Part shown: in pieces, positions 31,515 to 40,246 of the stretch | Layout of the letters: each line of letters starts with the position of its first letter | Position numbering within the stretch: position 1 is the stretch's first letter | Assembly (NCBI RefSeq): GCF_041008525.1 | Contig: NZ_JBFLUG010000009.1 | Location: 1 to 64,000, forward strand | Source: Parafrankia sp041008525 | GTDB lineage: Bacteria > Actinomycetota > Actinomycetes > Frankiales > Frankiaceae | Direction: 5' to 3' | Length of the DNA: 64,000 nucleotides | Notes under the pieces: model-generated | Told to the model about the DNA's origin: nothing | The model's database searches: none | The model's input: the letters and a program-made list of their open reading frames with translations, nothing else | Position numbers and translations under genes: made by a program

Positions 31515-33347
31515 TCAGAAGGCTTCTTCGGGTAGCTCCATCAGCCCGAGGCCGGTGCCTTCCAGCACCGTGCGGCGGGCCTGCAGCTCCGGCAGGACGT
31601 TGGCGGCGAACCAGCGGGCCGCCGCGATCTTGCCGGTGTAGAAGGCCTGGTCCCGCCCGGTCGCGGAGCCGTCGGCCTGGGCCTGCAGTGCCGCCTCGGC
31701 GCCGCGCAGCAGCAGCCAGCCGATGACGACGTCGCCGAGGCTCATCAGCAGCCGGGTGGTGTTCAGCCCGACCCGGTAGACCTGCCTGCTGTTCTCGGCG
31801 CCGGCGGTGAGGAAGCCGACCATGGCTCCGACCATCGCCTGGCACTCCTCCAGGGCCTTGCCCAGCGCCTCCCGCTCGCCGCGCAGCGCGCCGTTGCCCG
31901 CCTCGCCCTTGGCGAACTCCTGGATCTGCCCGAGCAGGGTTGTCAGCGCCCGCCCCTTGTCCCGGACGATCTTCCGGAAGAACAGGTCCTGGCCCTGGAT
32001 GGACGTCGTGCCCTCGTACAGGGTGTCGATCTTCGCGTCGCGGATGTACTGCTCGATCGGATAGTCCTGCAGGTAGCCGGAGCCGCCGAAGACCTGCAGC
32101 GAGCTCGCGAGCAGCTCGTAGGACCGTTCCGAGCCGACGCCCTTGACGATCGGAAGCAGCAGGTCGTTCATCCGCTCGGCGTCCTCGTCCGCCTCGCCGC
32201 GGGCCGCGGCCAGGGCGACGGCGTCCTGGAAGGTCGCCGTGTAGAGCACGAGGGCGCGCATCCCCTCGGCGTACGCCTTCTGCGCCATGAGCATCCGGCG
32301 GACGTCCGGGTGGTTGATGATCGTTACGCGCGGTGCGGTCTTGTCCGAGGCCCGGGTGAGATCCGCGCCCTGCACGCGCCCGCGGGCGAACTCCAGCGCG
32401 TTGAGGTAGCCGGTGGACAGGGTGGCGATGGCCTTCGTCCCGACCATCATCCGGGCGTACTCGATGACCCGGAACATCTGGGCGATGCCGTCGTGGACGT
32501 CGCCGACCAGCCAGCCGACGGCCGGCTCGCGCTCACCGAACCGCAGCTCGCAGGTGGTCGAGACCTTCAGTCCCATCTTCTTCTCGAGGTTGGTGACGTA
32601 GACGCCGTTGCGGGCGCCGGGCTCGCCGGTCTCCGGGTCGGGCATGTACTTCGGCAACACGAACATCGACAGGCCCTTGGTGCCCGGTCCGTGACCCTCC
32701 GGACGGGCGAGCACCAGGTGGAAGATGTTCTCGGGGATGTCCCAGTCGCCGCTGGTGATGAAGCGCTTGACGCCCTCGATGTGCCAGGTCCCATCCGGCT
32801 GCGCGACGGCGCGCGCCCGGCCGGCGCCGACGTCCGAGCCGGCGTCCGGCTCGGTCAGCACCATGGTCGCGCCCCACTGGCGCTCGATGGCCCAGTGCGC
32901 GAGCTTCTTCTGCCACTCGGTGCCGACGTTCTCGAGGATGGCGGCGAAGGTCGGGCCGGCCATGTACATGAACACGGCCGGGTTCGCGCCGAGCAGCAGC
33001 TCGGACGCCGCCCAGGCGATGGTCGGCGGGGCACCCATGCCGCCGAGGTGCGCCGGCAGGTACAGCCGCCACCACTCGCCCTCCTGCGCCGCGGCGTAGG
33101 AGCGGTGGAAGGACTCGGGCAGCGTGACGGTGCCGGTGTCCGGGTCCAGCGTCGGCGGGTGGCGGTCCGCGTCGACGAACGACTCGGCGACCGGCCCGGT
33201 GGCGACTCGCTCGAGCTCGGCAAGCACCTCGTGGGCGGTATCGCGGTCCATCTCCGCGAAGGGCCCGGTCCCGAGCGTCCGGTCCACGCCGAACACCTCG
33301 AACAGGTTGAACTCGATGTCGCGAAGGTTGCTCCGGTAGTGCCCCAT
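31515..33347 (-). CDS. fadE5: Acyl-CoA dehydrogenase FadE5
   Basis: 610 residues from ATG 33347, preceded by GGAGGGGAGGAA. It is close to mycobacterial FadE5 (Rv0244c, 611 residues) throughout: YRSNLRDIEFNLFEVFGVDR at the N-terminus, FAD/substrate loop TMVLTEPDAGSDVGAGRARA, FITSGDWDIPENIFHLVLA, GLKVSTTCELRFG and the catalytic-Glu region IDTLYEGTTSIQGQDLFFRK. It belongs to the larger ACAD group with an extra C-terminal helical domain (about 440-610). Expected role: first step of beta-oxidation on a broad range of acyl-CoAs. It is divergent from a patatin-like lipase gene, and two palindromic sites lie between them. Confidence 0.95.
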   Translation of the reverse strand: MGHYRSNLRDIEFNLFEVFGVDRTLGTGPFAEMDRDTAHEVLAELERVATGPVAESFVDADRHPPTLDPDTGTVTLPESFHRSYAAAQEGEWWRLYLPAHLGGMGAPPTIAWAASELLLGANPAVFMYMAGPTFAAILENVGTEWQKKLAHWAIERQWGATMVLTEPDAGSDVGAGRARAVAQPDGTWHIEGVKRFITSGDWDIPENIFHLVLARPEGHGPGTKGLSMFVLPKYMPDPETGEPGARNGVYVTNLEKKMGLKVSTTCELRFGEREPAVGWLVGDVHDGIAQMFRVIEYARMMVGTKAIATLSTGYLNALEFARGRVQGADLTRASDKTAPRVTIINHPDVRRMLMAQKAYAEGMRALVLYTATFQDAVALAAARGEADEDAERMNDLLLPIVKGVGSERSYELLASSLQVFGGSGYLQDYPIEQYIRDAKIDTLYEGTTSIQGQDLFFRKIVRDKGRALTTLLGQIQEFAKGEAGNGALRGEREALGKALEECQAMVGAMVGFLTAGAENSRQVYRVGLNTTRLLMSLGDVVIGWLLLRGAEAALQAQADGSATGRDQAFYTGKIAAARWFAANVLPELQARRTVLEGTGLGLMELPEEAF

Positions 33348-33399
33348 GGACGGTTCCTCCCCTCCGACCCACCGTGCGGTGCTCGGTGGCGCGGGCGTA

Positions 33400-33441
33400 G
33401 TTACTCGCTGGTAGGTGATGCCCATGCTACTCGCGAGTAAC
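33400..33441. promoter_or_regulatory. Paired palindromic operator candidates, fadE5/patatin promoter
   Basis: Two copies of one 15-base motif: GTTACTCGCTGGTAG (33400-33414) and CTACTCGCGAGTAAC (33427-33441), with the core TACTCGCGAGTA fully palindromic in the second. Centres are 27 bases apart, on nearly the same face of the helix. Shape and place fit a TetR-family fatty-acid regulator; the protein is not encoded nearby. Confidence 0.6.
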
Positions 33442-33512
33442 CAAGAAGGGGAGAGATCTCCGGACGAATGCCACACCGGTCAGGAGTGCACGCAAAGCAC
33501 ACGGAGTCAGCA

Positions 33513-36500
33513 ATGTCCGGCACGTCTAGTCTTGCGACCATGACGGAGGGCGGTGCGAGGGCCACTGCGGGCGCAGACGAGCCCGGCGGACCAGACAGTC
33601 CCGACCGGCCCGACGGGCCCCGCGACGGCGCCACGCAGGACATCCGGCTCGCGATCGTGATGACCGGCGGCGCCAGCCTCGCGGTGTGGATGGGCGGCGT
33701 CGCACGCGAGATCAACCTCGCCACCGCCGCCCGGGCAGGTCACGCCCGCGGCTGGTCCGCCACCGACGCCGCCGTCGCCGGGCGCTGGGCCGCGCTGCTG
33801 GCCGCGCTGGACGTCGAGATCTCGGTGGACGTCCTCGCCGGGGCCTCCGCCGGCGGCATCAACGTGGCCCTGCTCGGGTACGCGAACGCCCACGACACCG
33901 ACCTCGGGCCCCTGCACGACCTGTGGATCACGCTGGGTTCCCTGCGCGAGCTGATGCGGCGGCCGGACGGGCGGCGCTTCCCCTCCCTGCTGCGCGGGGA
34001 CGAGGTCCTGCTCCCGGCGTTGCGCCGCGGGCTGCACAGCATCGCCCCGCGGGCCGGTACCGCGCGCACGATCCGTCCGACCTCGGTGTTCATCACCACG
34101 ACCATCCTGGGTGGGGAATCCAGCCGCTGGTCGGACGACCTCGGCGGCATCATCCGCGACCGTGACCACCGCGGCCTGTTCGTCTTCGGCGAGGACGACC
34201 TGACCGACCCCGAGGCGGCCGCCCGCCTGGCACTGGCAGCCCGGGCCAGCGCGGCGTTCCCCGGCGCCTTCGAACCGGCGTACGTCCCGGTGCGCAACTC
34301 CCCGGACGCCGACCATCCGGACATGGCCGACTACGTGAACGCGGCCGGTGACTTCTACGGCTCCGACGGGGGCATCCTGGTGAACCGCCCGATCGGGCCG
34401 GCGATCCAGGAGGTCTTCGAGCGGCCCGCGCGCGGCCGGCAGGTCCGCCGCGTCCTCGCCTACGTCGTGCCCGCGCCGAACCCGCCCGAGGGCGCACCGG
34501 AGAACGCCGCGGGGAACCCGACGGGGAACCCGGCAGCGGACCACGGCCCCGGGCAGCGCCCTGGCCTCCCCGCGGCCACCGAGACACTGCTCGGCGCGCT
34601 CGACGCCGCACTGAACCAGTCGATCTCGGTCGACCTTCGGCGCATCCGAGAGCACAACGAGGCCGTCCGCGGCCTGCGCGCGACCCGGCGGGCGCTGTTC
34701 CGGCTCGCGCCGGCCGGCGGGCCGCGGCTGACCGACCAGGACATCTACGAGGCGTACCGCGGGCGGGAGGCGGAACGCGCCGCGGATGCCGTGCTGGAGG
34801 TCTTCGACCGGATCGTCGTCGACGCGGCGGCCGGCCCGGCGCCGCTGGACACCGTTCCCGCCGACGCCGCGGAGCTGCTGGCGTCGGCCGGCGGCCGCAT
34901 GGAGCTGCGCGTCGCCGCCGTGCGCGCCGCGCTGGCACAGTTTCCCGACGAGCTGCCCGGCCAGGCCGACACCGGTGAGCTGTGGCGGCTGGGGCGTCCC
35001 GCGGTCGACGCGGCCAAGGGCATCCTGATCGCAATGATCAACGAGGGCTACGTGCTGGCGACGGACCCGCGTGACCGCAGAGCGCTGGCGCACCTGGCCC
35101 GGGGGATCCACGGGGCCGTGGTCGCGCCCCGCGAGCAGGCCGGGGCCCACCTGCTGCCGCTCCCGTCGACCCCGGCGAACCGGGGGGCGTTCACGATCGT
35201 CCGCCACACGCTGACCGACCTGGCAGGCGCGCCGTCCGACGCGGTGGTCGCCGAGGCAGCCCGGCGCTGGCTGCGCGGGGTGGGCGACGCCGAGACCAGC
35301 CAGACCGATCTCACCCTCGCCTGGACCACGCTGGGTTCACTGACCGAGAACCTGCGCGACCTGCTCGGCCGCATCGTGGCGCGCTCACCGGACAGCGCCC
35401 TCGGCCGGTCGCCGGCCGCGGCGGCGTCCGCCAGGTCGGCGACGCCGAACGCGCCGGCTACGCCGACCGCACTGCTCGCGTCCGCCGCGCTGCTGACCCA
35501 GCGGCCGCGCACCCATCCGAACGGGCTGAGTCTCGCCGCCCGGCGCCGGGTGGCCGCCCGCACCCTGGCCGACTTCATCCGGTACCTCCCGCCGCGACGC
35601 GGCGGGGCGGCCCTGGCTCTCCTCGACCTGCATCTGGTCACCCGCACCCTGACCGGGGCTGAGATCGTCGACCAGCCGGTGGAGCTCGTCCAGGTCAGCG
35701 CGGACGTCCGCTGCGACCTTGATCCGGGCCGGGCAACCGCGGCGCGCAAGCTGACCGGGCTGCAGCTCGGGAGCTTCGGCGCCTTCGCGAAATCGTCCTG
35801 GCGAGCGAACGACTGGATGTGGGGGCGCCTCGACGGCGCTGCCTGGCTGGTCCGCATCCTGCTCGACCCGCGCCGCCTCGCCTGGTTACGCGACACCGCG
35901 GGTGGGCGGCCCGGCTCCACGGCCGACGAGGCGCGGTGGCTCACCGACTTCGTGGACCAGCTGGCAACGGTCGCCGCGGCCCCGGCGCCCGGGCCCGTAC
36001 TGGCCGAGCTGGCCTGGCTGGACGATCCGGACGCGCCGGTCCCGGCCGCCCTGCCGGAGACCGCGGCCTGGGTCGCCGCCGGCATCCAGCGCGAGATCGC
36101 CGCGGCCGAGCTGGTCAGCGTGGCCACCGCCGTCCGCGCGGACATCGACGGTGCCGGTGCCAGCCCCGCTCCGAACCGGACCTTCCTCGACACGGTGGCC
36201 GAACATGCCGAAGCCGGCGGCGACCGGGTCGATCCCGCGGCCGCCGACACCGTGCTGCGGACCTGCCGGGTAGCCGACGAACGGCTGACCGACCGGGCGA
36301 ACAGCGCGATCCTCGTCGCCGCCGTCGCCCAGACCCTGGCGGTACTGACCGCCTGGCTCGCGTCGCTGCGCGCGCTCCCCCGCCCGCTGCGCCCCGCCGT
36401 CGCCGCCGCGCGCGCCGTGACCCGGCTCGCCCACGCGGCCGTGGACAACCTCGCCCGCCGCCGGTACCGGGTGACGATCGCCACCGGTACGGTGCTGCTC

Positions 36501-36830
36501 CTCGCCGGGCTCGCGGGGGCGGTCACCCAGGCCGGGCTACTCGGCGGGCTGGGACTGCTGGCCGCCCTCACCGGCCTGCTCATGATCGGCGTGACCAGCT
36601 GGCGGACGCTCACCGGCGGGCTCACGGTGGCCGGCGCCGGCGGGCTCGCCGTGCTGGCCGCCGCCGGGTTGATCCCGGCGGCTGGCGACCGGCTGTTCCC
36701 CTGGCTGCGTGACGACGCCGTCCCCTACCTCGCCGACCATCCCTGGGCCTGGGCGGCGGTGTTCACCCTGCTCGTGCTGCCACCGCTCTGGTCACTCGCC
36801 GACCTGCTGCGCCCGCGCCGCCGCCGCTGA
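33513..36830 (+). CDS. Large patatin-like phospholipase with C-terminal membrane domain
   Basis: 1105 residues from ATG 33513 (GGAG six bases upstream; ATG 33540 is possible). The patatin domain at about 44-330 has oxyanion loop TGGASLAVWMGG, nucleophile Ser112 in AGASAGGIN and dyad Asp285 in YGSDGGILVN. This matches the long patatin-related proteins of actinobacteria. A central helical region of unknown function (about 400-880) follows, then a C-terminal membrane region: helix about 930-950, a basic stretch (NLARRRYRVTIATG) and three or four more helices to the end. Expected to hydrolyse acyl esters in membrane lipids. The divergent acyl-CoA dehydrogenase and shared operators suggest that released fatty acids feed beta-oxidation. 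Confidence 0.88.
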   Translation: MSGTSSLATMTEGGARATAGADEPGGPDSPDRPDGPRDGATQDIRLAIVMTGGASLAVWMGGVAREINLATAARAGHARGWSATDAAVAGRWAALLAALDVEISVDVLAGASAGGINVALLGYANAHDTDLGPLHDLWITLGSLRELMRRPDGRRFPSLLRGDEVLLPALRRGLHSIAPRAGTARTIRPTSVFITTTILGGESSRWSDDLGGIIRDRDHRGLFVFGEDDLTDPEAAARLALAARASAAFPGAFEPAYVPVRNSPDADHPDMADYVNAAGDFYGSDGGILVNRPIGPAIQEVFERPARGRQVRRVLAYVVPAPNPPEGAPENAAGNPTGNPAADHGPGQRPGLPAATETLLGALDAALNQSISVDLRRIREHNEAVRGLRATRRALFRLAPAGGPRLTDQDIYEAYRGREAERAADAVLEVFDRIVVDAAAGPAPLDTVPADAAELLASAGGRMELRVAAVRAALAQFPDELPGQADTGELWRLGRPAVDAAKGILIAMINEGYVLATDPRDRRALAHLARGIHGAVVAPREQAGAHLLPLPSTPANRGAFTIVRHTLTDLAGAPSDAVVAEAARRWLRGVGDAETSQTDLTLAWTTLGSLTENLRDLLGRIVARSPDSALGRSPAAAASARSATPNAPATPTALLASAALLTQRPRTHPNGLSLAARRRVAARTLADFIRYLPPRRGGAALALLDLHLVTRTLTGAEIVDQPVELVQVSADVRCDLDPGRATAARKLTGLQLGSFGAFAKSSWRANDWMWGRLDGAAWLVRILLDPRRLAWLRDTAGGRPGSTADEARWLTDFVDQLATVAAAPAPGPVLAELAWLDDPDAPVPAALPETAAWVAAGIQREIAAAELVSVATAVRADIDGAGASPAPNRTFLDTVAEHAEAGGDRVDPAAADTVLRTCRVADERLTDRANSAILVAAVAQTLAVLTAWLASLRALPRPLRPAVAAARAVTRLAHAAVDNLARRRYRVTIATGTVLLLAGLAGAVTQAGLLGGLGLLAALTGLLMIGVTSWRTLTGGLTVAGAGGLAVLAAAGLIPAAGDRLFPWLRDDAVPYLADHPWAWAAVFTLLVLPPLWSLADLLRPRRRR

Positions 36831-36847
36831 GCCAGGAGACGTCGGTG

Positions 36848-37654
36848 TCAGGAGACGTCGGCCCAGCGCATCGCGCCGTCCGGCTCGCGCAGGCAGGACA
36901 GCGGCCGGCCGCCGGCACCAGGGACGACCTTTCCGACGTCGGCCGGGTCACACTCACCGCCAGGTTCCGGACCGGTCGGGTTGCCCTGGGACGGCGGCCC
37001 GGGCGACCAGCGCCCGACCCCACCCGGGTCGGCCCCGGTGATCTCCGGCTCCGGCACCTGCACGCAGTGGAGGACCAGGCCGTTGACCGCCATCGCGGGC
37101 TCGGAGTCGCGGTCCGGGTCACACGCCTCGCCGAGAAAGACCGGGGAAGGCGCGACCGACGGCAGCTCCGGCACCAGCGGCCCCGCCGAGCCGCCCGCGG
37201 CATCTCGATCCTCTCCACCGCCATCACCCGCGCCACTCGCGCCGTTCTCCGCGCCGGACGTCCCGGCCTCGCCGCTGGAAGGAGGATCCGCCCCGTCGCC
37301 GCCGGAGCCAGCTGCGCCTGCCCCGCCTGCCCCGTTGGCGCCGCCGGCGCCGTCACCCGGGGAGCCAGCGGGATCGGTACCGGCGGTACCCGTACCCGCG
37401 GCGCCGCCGGCGCCCCCCGGGGTCTCGGCCCCGGTGGCTGCCGGGTCCGGCGTCGAGTAGGACTGGGGCGGGTCGGCCGCTGCCGGCGGCACGGGTCGGG
37501 AGCTGGCGGTGTCCGCTCCGGATTCGGCGCACCCGGCCAGCGCCGCGGTGAGCAGGGCCCCCGCGACCATCAGCCGGCCGGCCACCAGCCTGCTGATCAT
37601 CTGCCGACGCAGCGGGCCGCGGGGGGCCGTACCGGACGAGCGAGTCCTGGTCAC
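36848..37654 (-). CDS. Low-complexity secreted lipoprotein, unknown
   Basis: 268 residues from GTG/ATG at 37654. A basic N-terminus, hydrophobic segment and lipobox LAGC (Cys42) mark a lipoprotein. Residues 50-160 are almost pure Gly/Ala/Pro/Ser/Asp. A small C-terminal domain of about 100 residues (VFLGEACDPDRDSEPAMAVN, LVLHCVQVPEPEITG, GGECDPADVGKVVPG, LSCLREPDGAMRWADVS) carries four Cys, likely two disulfides, and tryptophan-ending repeats typical of small wall-associated domains. No family is recognised. It converges with the patatin gene, 17 bases apart; a 13-base direct repeat (CAGGAGACGTCGG) spans the junction. Confidence 0.7.
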   Translation of the reverse strand: MTRTRSSGTAPRGPLRRQMISRLVAGRLMVAGALLTAALAGCAESGADTASSRPVPPAAADPPQSYSTPDPAATGAETPGGAGGAAGTGTAGTDPAGSPGDGAGGANGAGGAGAAGSGGDGADPPSSGEAGTSGAENGASGAGDGGGEDRDAAGGSAGPLVPELPSVAPSPVFLGEACDPDRDSEPAMAVNGLVLHCVQVPEPEITGADPGGVGRWSPGPPSQGNPTGPEPGGECDPADVGKVVPGAGGRPLSCLREPDGAMRWADVS

Positions 37655-37981
37655 CGCGCCACCCCCTCACAGGCCTGGCTGCCGGCCTGGGTTCAGCTTA
37701 GGTAGCTCCCGGCGCCGAACGCCGCTACTTTCCGGAAGCGGAGGTCGGGGGTGCCGGAACCGGCGGGTTCGCCGCGTGCGTCGGTGACCGGGAAAGGCGA
37801 CCGACTCGGGACGGCGCAGCAGCGCCGCCCGCAGCAGTCTCTGTACCCCGGCGGCACTCCTTTTCCCCTGCCGAGGGCAACTTCCGCTGCCGTCCACAAC
37901 AGGACTGCCCGCCACGACCGGACATCCGTCACACGCCCGGGTCAGCCGCCACGAACAGGCCCGCGCGTCCAGGCCCGCGCG
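37655..37981. other. 327-base region without a supported gene
   Basis: It lies between the 5' end of the lipoprotein gene (minus strand) and the 3' end of the nitroreductase gene (minus strand). It should hold the lipoprotein promoter. Several short frames cross it but none has a ribosome site or protein-like composition. Confidence 0.5.
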
Positions 37982-38611
37982 TCACCCGGCTGGCGTCACA
38001 AGGGTGGCGGCTGCCGCGGCCAGGGCCGGGACGGGGCCGAGCACGCCGTCGGTGGTCAGCTCGGCGGTCACCGCCGGCAGGTCGACCTGGGGGCGCGGCG
38101 GGAGCGGGACGGCGTCGGACAGCGTGCCCAGCTCGACCCAGCCGAGCAGCTCCTCGCCGCCGGTCAGCCCGAACACGGCGCGGACCTCGTCGCTGTCGGG
38201 CAGCGGTACCGATTTCCAGGCCGAGGCGACACCCTGGGCGTGCGCGGCCAGGCAGATGTTCTGCGCCGCCGCGGCGGCGGAGGCGTCCTGCTCGGCACGG
38301 GGGACTTTGGCTCCGGGCACCCGGGAGGCGATCACCGCGATCAGGGCCGGCGAGCGGGTGGCCTTGCCCGCGGCCTTGCGGATCACCGGTTCGGCCAGGC
38401 CACCGACGGCCTCGGCGGCGGCTGTGATCGCGTTCGCGAGGGTCGTGCGCGCCTCGCCCCGGACCACGACGAAGCGCCACGGGCGCAGCATCTTGTGGTC
38501 CGGCGCGGTGGTCGCCGCGGTGAGCATGACGGCGAGCTGTTCGGATGTCGGGCCCGGCTCCACCAGCCGGGTGGCCGTGCGGCGGGTCATCAGGCAGGCC
38601 AGTGCGTCCAC
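37982..38611 (-). CDS. Nitroreductase-family oxidoreductase
   Basis: 209 residues from GTG 38611; the upstream frame overlaps the marR promoter and is rejected. Nitroreductase fold: FMN-phosphate-binding RRTATRLVEPGPTSEQL, MLTAATTAPDHKMLRPWRFV, the central helix ASAAAAAQNICLAAHAQG and GEELLGWVELGTLSDAVP. This resembles the YdjA/DUF-type nitroreductases that reduce nitro, quinone or enone compounds with NAD(P)H. It is divergent from a MarR regulator, with a palindrome in the 141-base gap, a common arrangement in which MarR represses the reductase and itself until a xenobiotic ligand binds. Confidence 0.88.
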   Translation of the reverse strand: MDALACLMTRRTATRLVEPGPTSEQLAVMLTAATTAPDHKMLRPWRFVVVRGEARTTLANAITAAAEAVGGLAEPVIRKAAGKATRSPALIAVIASRVPGAKVPRAEQDASAAAAAQNICLAAHAQGVASAWKSVPLPDSDEVRAVFGLTGGEELLGWVELGTLSDAVPLPPRPQVDLPAVTAELTTDGVLGPVPALAAAAATLVTPAG

Positions 38612-38635
38612 GGTGTTCCGCCCTTTCCATTTCAA

Positions 38636-38648
38636 TGAGGTGCCCTCA
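38636..38648. promoter_or_regulatory. MarR operator candidate
   Basis: TGAGGTGCCCTCA: perfect five-base arms around a three-base centre, 25 bases upstream of the nitroreductase start and 105 before marR. It lies in a locally AT-richer stretch (TTTCAATGAGG, CACAATAGAGG). Assigned to the adjacent MarR protein by position only. Confidence 0.5.
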
Positions 38649-38752
38649 CAATAGAGGATGCTCCGTGCTCGGACCTGTGACGCACGGCGCACGATCTGCC
38701 GAGAACGACGGCCGAGAACAACGACGGAAGCAGCGAAGGGGACGACCGGGAC

Positions 38753-39208
38753 ATGCCCCCACCCGACACCGGAGACCCGCTCATCGACCTGGTGCTGGCC
38801 GTCGGCCACCAGGTGCGGCGTTCGGTCAACGAGGCACTGCGCGCCGGCGCCGGACTGACCCTGGCCCGCCTGAAGGTGCTGCGGCTCGTCGCCGAGCGCG
38901 GGCCCGTCCGGCCGCGCGATCTGGCCGCGGCCGTCGCCGTGGCGCCCCGCACGATGACCGAGACCGTGGACGGGCTGGAGGCGGACGGCATGGTGTGCCG
39001 CCGGGTCGATCCCACTGACCGGCGGGCGATTCTGCTGGAGCTGACACCGACCGGGCGGACCGCGCTGGAGCGCGGGGTGGCCGACGCGTCGGGCGCCGTC
39101 GGGCGGTTCACCGGCGGCCTGTCCGACGACGAACGGGCCACTCTGGGCCGTCTGCTCGCCCAGCTGCGCGACAGCGCCGCCCCCGGAAACACACGGCCGT
39201 TACCGTGA
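38753..39208 (+). CDS. MarR-family transcriptional regulator
   Basis: 151 residues from ATG 38753 (weak ribosome site). A winged helix-turn-helix spans about 35-100: GLTLARLKVLRLVAERGPV, RPRDLAAAVAVAPRTMTETV (recognition helix) and the wing DGMVCRRVDPTDRRAILLEL with the typical DRR. Flanking helices form the dimer interface (PLIDLVLAVGHQVRRSVNEA, LSDDERATLGRLLAQL). Its likely targets are its own promoter and the divergent nitroreductase through the palindrome at 38636. The ABC exporter genes 48 bases downstream may share its transcript, which would make a drug-response unit of regulator, reductase and exporter; this is inference. Confidence 0.9.
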   Translation: MPPPDTGDPLIDLVLAVGHQVRRSVNEALRAGAGLTLARLKVLRLVAERGPVRPRDLAAAVAVAPRTMTETVDGLEADGMVCRRVDPTDRRAILLELTPTGRTALERGVADASGAVGRFTGGLSDDERATLGRLLAQLRDSAAPGNTRPLP

Positions 39209-39256
39209 GACGATCACAGGGCGTTCCGACCTGAGGAGGCCACCGTAATCAGATCC

Positions 39257-40246
39257 GTGACGGTGGATGACGACGCCCGCCAGGCCAGCGGTCCGGCTCC
39301 GGCCCGGGCGTCCACCTCGGGCGACGTCGTGGCGGTCCGCGACCTCACCAAGCGGTACGGACGGGTGGAGGCGCTGCGGAACGTCTCGTTCACGGTGCCC
39401 GCGGGGGCGGTGACCGGTTTTCTCGGCGCGAACGGCTCGGGCAAGACCACGACATTGCGCATCCTGCTCGGCCTGGTCAGCCCCACCAGCGGGCAGGCGC
39501 TGCTCCGGGACGGCCACCGTCGGGAGCTCCGTTCCTACCGGAAACTGTCGGACCCGGCGAGGACAGTGGGCGCCGTGCTCGAACCGACCGCTCACCCGGC
39601 CCGCAGCGGGCGTGACCACCTCCGCTGCCTGGCCGTGGCGCTCGGCCTGCCCCGCCGCGCGCGGTCGGCAGCCGTCGAGGGCGCGTTGGAGAGTGTCGAC
39701 CTCGCGTCGGCCGCCGACCGCCCGGTCGGCGGCTACTCGCTGGGGATGCGCGGCCGGCTGGCCATCGCCTGCGCCCTGCTCGGAGATCCCGAGCTGCTCG
39801 TCCTGGACGAGCCCGCCAACGGCCTGGACCCGGACGGCATCCGCTGGCTGCGCCACTTCCTGCGCGAGTGGGCCGCCTCCGGGCGCTGCGCCCTGGTGTC
39901 CAGCCACGTGCTCGCCGAGGTGGCGCAGACGGTCGACCACGTCGTGATCATCGACCGGGGTCGGGTGGTGCTGGCCGCGCCCGCCGGCGAGGTGGGCGCG
40001 GGCAGGGTCGAGGTCCGCACACCCGAGGCCGACCGGCTCGCCGGGCTCCTGCCCTCCGCGCTTCCCGGGGCGCGGGTCGTCCGCACCGGGCCCGACTCCC
40101 TCCGCCTGCCGCACGGCACGGCCGAACGGGTGGGCCGGCTGTGCGCGGGGCACGGCATCCCCCTCGTCGAGCTGCACACCACGGGGCCGGATCTGGAGCG
40201 GGCGTTCTTCGAGCTGACCGGCCAGTCCACCGGCGAGGGCCGATGA
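39257..40246 (+). CDS. ABC exporter ATP-binding protein (ABC-2 type)
   Basis: 329 residues from GTG 39257. The nearest good ribosome site (GAGGAGG, 39234-39240) is 16 bases away, so the start is uncertain. ABC domain: VRDLTKRYGRVEALRNVSFT, Walker A GANGSGKT, signature YSLGMRGRLAIA (a variant of LSLGMKQRL), Walker B LLVLDEPANGLDPDG and switch SSHVLAEV. A C-terminal regulatory region of about 90 residues ends ERAFFELTGQSTGEGR, typical of the DrrA/BcrA family of antibiotic or lipid exporters. It overlaps the permease gene by four bases. The substrate is unknown. Confidence 0.9.
   Translation: MTVDDDARQASGPAPARASTSGDVVAVRDLTKRYGRVEALRNVSFTVPAGAVTGFLGANGSGKTTTLRILLGLVSPTSGQALLRDGHRRELRSYRKLSDPARTVGAVLEPTAHPARSGRDHLRCLAVALGLPRRARSAAVEGALESVDLASAADRPVGGYSLGMRGRLAIACALLGDPELLVLDEPANGLDPDGIRWLRHFLREWAASGRCALVSSHVLAEVAQTVDHVVIIDRGRVVLAAPAGEVGAGRVEVRTPEADRLAGLLPSALPGARVVRTGPDSLRLPHGTAERVGRLCAGHGIPLVELHTTGPDLERAFFELTGQSTGEGR

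Noticed and set aside
33507..35207. 566-codon minus-strand frame opposite the patatin gene
   Set aside because: Antisense to the catalytic patatin domain with intact Ser/Asp motifs; no domain or ribosome site of its own.
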